This document shows, in pieces, positions 58,728 to 64,000 of a DNA stretch of 64,000 nucleotides. Where the stretch lies: assembly GCA_026712905.1 (NCBI GenBank), contig JAPOPM010000241.1:1-64000 (forward strand), written 5' to 3'. This stretch comes from Deltaproteobacteria bacterium (GTDB taxonomy: Bacteria > Desulfobacterota > Binatia > UBA9968 > JAJDTQ01). Position numbers and translations under genes: made by a program. The notes under the pieces are model-generated. The model saw only the letters and a list, made by a program, of their open reading frames with translations, was not told where the DNA came from and made no database searches. Positions within the stretch are counted from its first letter, which is position 1. Each line of letters begins with the position of its first letter.

Positions 58728-60077
58728 GTGAACGCCTATCGGAAGAGTCTCGATCTCATTTTCAATCTGAGCGGCCGCGAGACCGACCTGCGGCACGACC
58801 TGCGGCTCGAACGCGTGTCCGCGGCCCTGGCGCTCTTCGACAATCCCCAGCACCGCTTCTGCGTCTGTCACGTCGCCGGGACCAACGGCAAGGGCTCCAC
58901 CGCGGCGATGATCCACGCCGTCCTTTCGGCTCAGGGTCATCGCGTGGGCCTCTACACCTCGCCTCACCTGGAGGCGTTCACCGAACGCATCCGTGTCGGC
59001 AGGCGGCCCATCCCTCAGGCCGCGGTGACCTCCCTGGTGCGGGAGGTCGCCGAAAAGACACGGCAAGCCTCCATCGCGCTCACGTTCTTCGAGTTCGTCA
59101 CGGTCATGGCTTTCCTGCACTTCGCGCGGCAAGAGGTGGACGCGGCGGTGGTGGAGGTGGGGCTGGGCGGCAGGCTGGATGCCACCAACGTCGTCCGGCC
59201 GAGCGTATGCGTGGTGACGACGATCTCCCGGGACCACGAACGTTTCCTCGGCACGCGCATCGGAGATATCGCGCGGGAGAAGGGCGGCATCATCAAGACC
59301 GGAGTCCCGGTGGTGTTCGGCGCCTTGCCGCCGGCCGCCAAACGCATGCTCCACCGCATCGCGCGCGAACGGGAAGCGCCGATCCGCGAGTGGCGCAAGG
59401 ATTTCTCGGTCGTGCTGCGCCTGCCGGACCGGTTCGACTACCACGGCCGGGAGTGGCGCCTGGAAGGCTTGCGCCTGGGCTTGCGCGGCGAGTATCAACG
59501 GCATAACGCGGGGGTCGCCTTGGCGGCGCTGGAAATCCTGAACGCGGTCCTGCCCGTGAGCGCGAAGGCGGTCCGCCGCGGACTGGCTTCGGTGCGCTGG
59601 CCGGGGCGCTTCGAGCTTCTGCCGGGAATCCCCCCGGTGCTGCTGGACGGGGCCCACAATCCGGGCGGGGTCGAGACCTTGGTGGACGAAGTCCGGGGTC
59701 TCTTCGGCGACCGCAAGGTGCGCCTCTTGTTCGCCAGCATGGGGGACAAGGGCTGGCGGTCCATGCTGCGGGCGCTCTGCGCCGTGTCCCGGGAAGTGGT
59801 GTTGACTCGCAACCCGTCTCCGCGGGGGGCGGCGCCGGAGGCCCTCCGCGCGGCGGTGCCGCGGGGGCTGCCGGTGACGGTGACGGAAGATCCCGCCGAG
59901 GCCATCGCCAGGCTGATGAAGGACCGCCGGCGGCACGATGATCCGATTCTGGTGGCGGGGTCCTTGTACCTCGTGGGCGCGGTGCGCGCGGTCGTGTTGC
60001 GCCGTCGGCGCGACCAGGCCGCCGCCACCGTGACGCGGGACAACGCGAGCGCGGCCGGGAGGGGTCCGCGCCGATAG
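58728..60077 (+). CDS. folC: Folylpolyglutamate synthase / dihydrofolate synthase
   Basis: This Mur-ligase-like ATP-dependent enzyme adds glutamate to dihydropteroate or folates. The 449-residue protein has the P-loop HVAGTNGKGSTAAMIHAVLS, SPHLEAFTERIRV, VEVGLGGRLDATNVV and, in the C-terminal domain, LLDGAHNPGGVETL. GTG 58728 is used. The last 20 residues are a basic low-complexity tail. Whether it has both activities cannot be settled by reading; no folP is nearby. It sits where trpBA-accD-folC orders usually end. Confidence 0.92.
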   Translation: MNAYRKSLDLIFNLSGRETDLRHDLRLERVSAALALFDNPQHRFCVCHVAGTNGKGSTAAMIHAVLSAQGHRVGLYTSPHLEAFTERIRVGRRPIPQAAVTSLVREVAEKTRQASIALTFFEFVTVMAFLHFARQEVDAAVVEVGLGGRLDATNVVRPSVCVVTTISRDHERFLGTRIGDIAREKGGIIKTGVPVVFGALPPAAKRMLHRIAREREAPIREWRKDFSVVLRLPDRFDYHGREWRLEGLRLGLRGEYQRHNAGVALAALEILNAVLPVSAKAVRRGLASVRWPGRFELLPGIPPVLLDGAHNPGGVETLVDEVRGLFGDRKVRLLFASMGDKGWRSMLRALCAVSREVVLTRNPSPRGAAPEALRAAVPRGLPVTVTEDPAEAIARLMKDRRRHDDPILVAGSLYLVGAVRAVVLRRRRDQAAATVTRDNASAAGRGPRR

Positions 60078-60116
60078 GGCCGCGCGGCGGCCCGGTGCGA
60101 GTCGACGGCATCGATC

Positions 60117-62438
60117 ATGCTTCTGTGGCGTTCATCTCCGTGGCGTTCATCCATGGCGGCGTGGGCGGCGGCGTGCTGGTGGACCTTCCTCCCCGTCGCG
60201 CTCGTTCACGCCCAGTCTCCGGACGTCGGTGAACCCATCGAGGTGTCGGCGGAAGACACCATCGAGGCGACCCCTCACACGATCCGGGCGCGCGGCAGCG
60301 TCGAGATCCGGCGGGGCGCGACGGTCTTCGGGGCCGACGCGGTGGATCTCGACCACGCGCGGCGCACGCTGCGGGCGCAAGGATCGGTACGGCTCGACGA
60401 TCCCCGGTACCGGCTTCGGGCCACCGAGCTGGAGATGAACCTCGACGACGAGACCGCCACGATTCTCGACGCGGAAGTGTTCGTCGAGGAGGGGCGCATC
60501 CGTCTCGGCGGCAGCCGGGTGGAGAAGTTCACCGGGCAGACCTACGAGATCCGGGACGGACGCTTCACCACCTGTCTGTGCGAGGAAGGCGCTTCGCCGT
60601 GGCGCATCGCCGCCGGGAGGCTGCGCCTGGAGGAGGGCGCGAAGACGGTGGTGAACGACGCCACCTTCTACGTGTACGACGTCCCGGTCCTGTATCTGCC
60701 TTACGCGTCATTTCCCTACCTCACGGAGCGCACCACCGGCCTCCTGGTCCCTTCCTTCGGCTGGTCCCGCCGCGACGGGTTCCTCTACCGGCAACCGTTC
60801 TTCTGGGCGCTGGACAAGAGCAATGACGCCACCCTCGATCTCGCCGTCGAGTCCAGGGCGCGCGTCGGCCTGAGCGCGCAGTATCGCACCGTCCTGGGCC
60901 GGACCACCGCCGCCCGGTTGAATCTCTCCTACTTCAACGAGCGCATGCGCGGAGCGACGCCGGCCGACGACACCGGCATCGCCGATCCGGCGATTCCCCT
61001 GGGCCGCTGGAGCGTGCGCGGGATTCACCGTCATGGTCCCGCGGCCGGCTGGGCGACGTTCAGCGACATCGCCGTCTACAGCGACAGCGTCGCGCCGCGG
61101 GAACTGGCGGAGTTCCTCGTCTCCGGTGCGGACGAGGAGGACATCCTGCGGACGAGCCGGTACAGCGCGTCACGACTCGGCTTTCAGTGGCATGGGACGG
61201 ACATGGCACTGACGGGGGAGGCGGACTACGTGCAGGACCTCGTCCAGCCTCAGAGGCACGCGCTGCACCGGGTCCCCGACCTCTCCTTCACCGGCGCCCG
61301 CGGGCTCGGCCACGGTCTCGGCCTTGAATGGGGCGCGCGGTTGACCCACTACCAGCGCGAGCAGTGGCCGGACGGCCTGCGGGTGGACGTGCGGCCCGAG
61401 CTCACCTGGCGGGCCGCTCCGGTGCGTCACTTCCGCATGGACACCCGCGTGGCGTTGCGCGAGACCCTCTACCGGCTCGATACCGTCGAGGGCGGTTTCG
61501 CTGCGGCGGGCGGCCACACCGGCGGCCTCGCCCGCAACGGTGCGCGGGAGCTGATGGAATTCCGCTGGCGGCTGACCACGGCGCTGAGCCGGACCTACCG
61601 CTGGAACATCGGCGGCTCGAACCGGGTCCGGCACGTGCTGGAGCCGGCGGTGGAGTACCTGTTCATTCCCGCCACGGATCAGGACGAGTTGCCAATATGG
61701 GACCCGGTCGACCGCGTCCGGCGCCGCAACATACTGACGGTCGCCTTGAACAACCGCTTCTGGGGCTCCCTCGAGGGGTTGGAAGCACCGGCTCCAGGCG
61801 GCGGTTCCGAGGAACCCGACGTCCGCGCCCCCCAGTCGACCGTCGCGCCCTTCGGCCGCGCCTTCGTCACCGCCAGTCTCGACATCGACAAGGCGCGCGC
61901 GGGTGAGGACGGTCTCTCCGAAGTGGGTTTGGGCTTGTCACTGGATCCCGTCAGCCGCTTGCACGCGTCCCTGGACCTGGGAATGGAGCCCGGTCCCTGG
62001 AACCTCCGAAGGGCCGCCCTGGAGTTCTCGCTTTCCGACGCCGCGCCCGTGGAAACGAGCGTGCCCGACCGGGACTTCCGGCGACCCAGCAGCTTGTCCC
62101 TGGGGTATCGGTTCATTCGGGCAAATGCCCTGTCGCCCCTGGCGCACCACGCCAATCTGGATCTCCTGGCGGACTGCCCCGGGGACCCCCGATGCACTCC
62201 GCGGGACTCCTTGAACGGCGTGCACGCCGGCGCCGTGCTGCGGGCGACGGACAGGATGCTGCTGCTCTACGATGGCAACTACGACGGCGCCGAGGGCCGG
62301 TGGGACGGAAACGAACTGGGAATCAAGTATCTTTCCGGATGCGAGTGCTGGACCTTGACCCTGTCCGTGGAGCAGCGCACCAATCCGGACCGGACGAGCA
62401 TCGGCTTCAAGTTCGACCTTCTCGGCTTGGGAACCTGA
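60117..62438 (+). CDS. lptD: LPS-assembly protein LptD (outer-membrane)
   Basis: LptD is the outer-membrane barrel that, with LptE, inserts lipopolysaccharide into the outer leaflet. The 773-residue protein has a signal peptide (best from the second methionine at 60153; cleavage near VHAQS), an N-terminal periplasmic OstA-like jellyroll (about 40-200, GSVEIRRGATVFGADAVDLD), and a long beta-rich barrel ending in CECWTLTLSVEQR, the usual cysteine-tryptophan end block. Cysteines also occur as CLC in the N-terminal domain, so interdomain disulfides are possible. Its inner-membrane partners LptFG are at 22-24 kb. Confidence 0.92.
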   Translation: MLLWRSSPWRSSMAAWAAACWWTFLPVALVHAQSPDVGEPIEVSAEDTIEATPHTIRARGSVEIRRGATVFGADAVDLDHARRTLRAQGSVRLDDPRYRLRATELEMNLDDETATILDAEVFVEEGRIRLGGSRVEKFTGQTYEIRDGRFTTCLCEEGASPWRIAAGRLRLEEGAKTVVNDATFYVYDVPVLYLPYASFPYLTERTTGLLVPSFGWSRRDGFLYRQPFFWALDKSNDATLDLAVESRARVGLSAQYRTVLGRTTAARLNLSYFNERMRGATPADDTGIADPAIPLGRWSVRGIHRHGPAAGWATFSDIAVYSDSVAPRELAEFLVSGADEEDILRTSRYSASRLGFQWHGTDMALTGEADYVQDLVQPQRHALHRVPDLSFTGARGLGHGLGLEWGARLTHYQREQWPDGLRVDVRPELTWRAAPVRHFRMDTRVALRETLYRLDTVEGGFAAAGGHTGGLARNGARELMEFRWRLTTALSRTYRWNIGGSNRVRHVLEPAVEYLFIPATDQDELPIWDPVDRVRRRNILTVALNNRFWGSLEGLEAPAPGGGSEEPDVRAPQSTVAPFGRAFVTASLDIDKARAGEDGLSEVGLGLSLDPVSRLHASLDLGMEPGPWNLRRAALEFSLSDAAPVETSVPDRDFRRPSSLSLGYRFIRANALSPLAHHANLDLLADCPGDPRCTPRDSLNGVHAGAVLRATDRMLLLYDGNYDGAEGRWDGNELGIKYLSGCECWTLTLSVEQRTNPDRTSIGFKFDLLGLGT

Positions 62439-62441
62439 ACG

Positions 62442-62467
62442 GCCCGTATTTTGCGTTTCCCACGGGC
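62442..62467 (+). promoter_or_regulatory. Hairpin abutting the gspD start codon
   Basis: GCCCGT (62442-62447) and ACGGGC (62462-62467) can pair, placing the ATG at 62468 right at the stem base. No Shine-Dalgarno sequence is visible here. It may affect translation or be fortuitous. Confidence 0.25.
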
Positions 62468-64000
62468 ATGACCTTCAAGACGCTGTGGATTGTCGCATGG
62501 CTCCTGACATGGCTTCTTCTGCAAGACCGGCCGGCGCGGAGCCAGCCGGCGGAACCCCCCGCGGAAGCCTCCGGCGCGGCGGTGCGCGACGCCGGCGGTG
62601 ATCACGCCGATGACGCCGGCACGGTGACCCTGAACTTCGACGGCGCCGATCTGGTCGACGTCATTCACGTCTTCGCGCGCCACTTGCGCTTCAATTTCAC
62701 CATCGACCCGGATGTCCGGGGCGCCGTCACCATCTTCAGCGGCCAGCCCGTGCGGCGCGCCGACCTGCTGCCGATCTTTCACGAGCTGCTGCGCATCCAC
62801 GACGCCGTCGCCATCCGGCAGGCCGGCCTTTACCGGATCACCACCGTTGCCACGGGGCTCGGGGCCGCGTCGCCGGACGGCCGCGGAGACGCGGGGTTCG
62901 CCATGCGCATCACCCCCGTCCGGTTCTTCCCGGCGTCGGCGATGAAGGGGCTGCTGGCGCCGTTCCTCGGCGCGGGCGGGACGATACTGGAGCACGCCCG
63001 CGGCAACTATCTGGTTATCGTCGATCTGCCGTCAAATATTCGCCGTCTGGTTGAGATCATGGAGTTGATCGACGTCGAGGTGTTCGCGGGCACGCGCATG
63101 GACCTGTATGAGCCCAGGGCGGCCAGGGCACAGGATCTCGCGCGCGAGTTGTCCGCCGCCATGCGCCTTTTCGCCGCCGCCGAGATGCAGGGCGATGCGT
63201 TCGCCGCCCGGTTCCTGCCGTTGCCGCGGATCAACCGGCTGCTGGTGGTCGCCTACAGCGAGGCGGCCCGGCGCTACGTGCAACGCTGGCTCGAACGCCT
63301 CGACGTGGCCACCCGGACTCCGGGACGGAAGGTGTTCATCCGGCCCGTGGAGAACGGCGACGCGGTCGCGCTCGCACGAGTGCTCAACGAGTTGTATCGA
63401 CCCGGAAACCGCTCCGCCGGGAAGGCGAAGTCGCCGTCGCGCCGGCGCGGGCTCGATGACCTGCCCGAGTTGTACGCCGCCGAAGAAGCGCTCGACGCGA
63501 GCGGAACCAACGGCCTGGGCGGAGACCCCACTCTTGGCGGAAATCCGGCTCGCGCGCTACGGCTGGGTCCCGGCTCGGCGCCGGCGGGGCCGGGGTCCTC
63601 GGCGACCGCACGGCCGGCGGCGGCGAACGAAGATGTCGGGGCTCCGAGCGAAGGCGTCCGCGTGGTGGCCGAGCCCGCCACCAACTCGCTCGTCGTCCTG
63701 GCCACGCGCCGGCAGTTTCTTGGGCTTGCCGAGGTCCTCGCAAAGCTGGATGCGGTTCCGCGTCAGGTGCTCATGGAGGTGCTGGTGGCGGAGGTGACGC
63801 TCACCGACGAGTTCGCGCTGGGAGTGGAACATGCCCTGTCGAAAGGCGGCTTCTTCCCGCCCGCCGCGGCGGACGAGAACACCGCCGGCGCACCCCTGGG
63901 CACGGGTTTTCAGGCCCTCGATTCGGGCTTCACGTCCATTGCCGACACGGGCCGCGACTTCCGGGTGTTCGTCAACGCGCTCATGCAGGACGCGCGGGTC
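62468..64000 (+). CDS. gspD: Type II secretion system secretin GspD (5' part; runs off the window)
   Basis: GspD forms the outer-membrane channel of type II secretion. 511 codons are visible. They show a signal peptide (about 1-25, TLWIVAWLLTWLLLQ), an N0 domain (about 52-125, VTLNFDGADLVDVIHVFARH), then N1 (about 142-205), N2 (about 208-285) and N3 ring domains. N3 is interrupted by a long Gly/Ala/Pro-rich insert (about 318-400). The secretin core starts near VPRQVLMEVLVAEVTLTDEF. PilQ or another secretin is possible, but the full N0-N3 series favours GspD. It follows lptD by 29 bases; other gsp genes are presumably to the right. Confidence 0.85.
   Translation, partial: MTFKTLWIVAWLLTWLLLQDRPARSQPAEPPAEASGAAVRDAGGDHADDAGTVTLNFDGADLVDVIHVFARHLRFNFTIDPDVRGAVTIFSGQPVRRADLLPIFHELLRIHDAVAIRQAGLYRITTVATGLGAASPDGRGDAGFAMRITPVRFFPASAMKGLLAPFLGAGGTILEHARGNYLVIVDLPSNIRRLVEIMELIDVEVFAGTRMDLYEPRAARAQDLARELSAAMRLFAAAEMQGDAFAARFLPLPRINRLLVVAYSEAARRYVQRWLERLDVATRTPGRKVFIRPVENGDAVALARVLNELYRPGNRSAGKAKSPSRRRGLDDLPELYAAEEALDASGTNGLGGDPTLGGNPARALRLGPGSAPAGPGSSATARPAAANEDVGAPSEGVRVVAEPATNSLVVLATRRQFLGLAEVLAKLDAVPRQVLMEVLVAEVTLTDEFALGVEHALSKGGFFPPAAADENTAGAPLGTGFQALDSGFTSIADTGRDFRVFVNALMQDARV

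Overview
This is a GC-rich chromosomal segment from a Gram-negative bacterium. The outer membrane is inferred from LptD, LptF and LptG (lipopolysaccharide transport) and from a type II secretin at the right edge. Gene order (tig-clpP-clpX-lon; tRNA Thr-Tyr-Gly-Thr-tuf-rpmG-tRNA Trp-secE-nusG; rplKAJL-rpoBC; str-S10-spc-alpha) is the conserved bacterial core. The mix of proteobacterial traits (AceE-type pyruvate dehydrogenase E1, LptD, GspD) with dispersed palindromic repeats suggests a deltaproteobacterium-like or Tectomicrobia/Binatota-like lineage. That placement is inference from style, not a phylogeny.

Layout. (1) 1-11 kb is the only repeat-bearing part: a possible gene tail, nadE, ilvE with a candidate promoter and attenuator, a lipoate-ligase-family gene divergent from aceE-aceF-lpdA (pyruvate dehydrogenase complex), a 7Fe-type ferredoxin, lipB and a cold-shock gene. 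(2) 11-14.3 kb: polyprenyl diphosphate synthase, an aldehyde dehydrogenase and RNase PH. (3) 14.4-21.2 kb: five tRNAs, then tig-clpP-clpX-lon, then tRNA-Val and tRNA-Asp. (4) 21.2-25.1 kb: rplM-rpsI on the plus strand, lptF-lptG on the minus strand, and a SpoU-family rRNA methyltransferase. (5) 25.1-55.7 kb: an almost uninterrupted translation and transcription superoperon from tRNA-Thr to rplQ. It holds EF-Tu, SecE, NusG, RNA polymerase beta, beta' and alpha, EF-G, SecY, methionine aminopeptidase and 31 ribosomal proteins. (6) 55.7-64 kb: a SPOR-domain membrane protein, trpD-trpC-trpF, folC, lptD and the 5' part of gspD, closely packed and co-directional.

How the genes work together. LipB and the LplA-like enzyme flank the pyruvate dehydrogenase genes, whose E2 has one lipoyl domain, so lipoate attachment and its client are co-located. 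The protease and chaperone genes form the usual tig-clpPX-lon quality-control block. The ribosomal block lacks rpmD (L30), adk and infA at their usual positions. It carries Cys-rich, presumably zinc-binding forms of S4, S14, L24, L33 and L36. A strong intrinsic terminator separates rpsL-rpsG from fusA.

I see no CRISPR array, transposase, prophage, toxin-antitoxin pair, defence locus or biosynthetic cluster. I did not find an undescribed multi-gene system. The points worth a second look are regulatory (promoter-hairpin leaders before ilvE and the tRNA-tuf operon, the terminator inside str, a repeat lying in the probable 5' UTR of the cold-shock gene) and gene-content oddities (missing rpmD/adk/infA, a trp cluster without trpB and trpA). 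All promoters are consensus-matching guesses made by eye.
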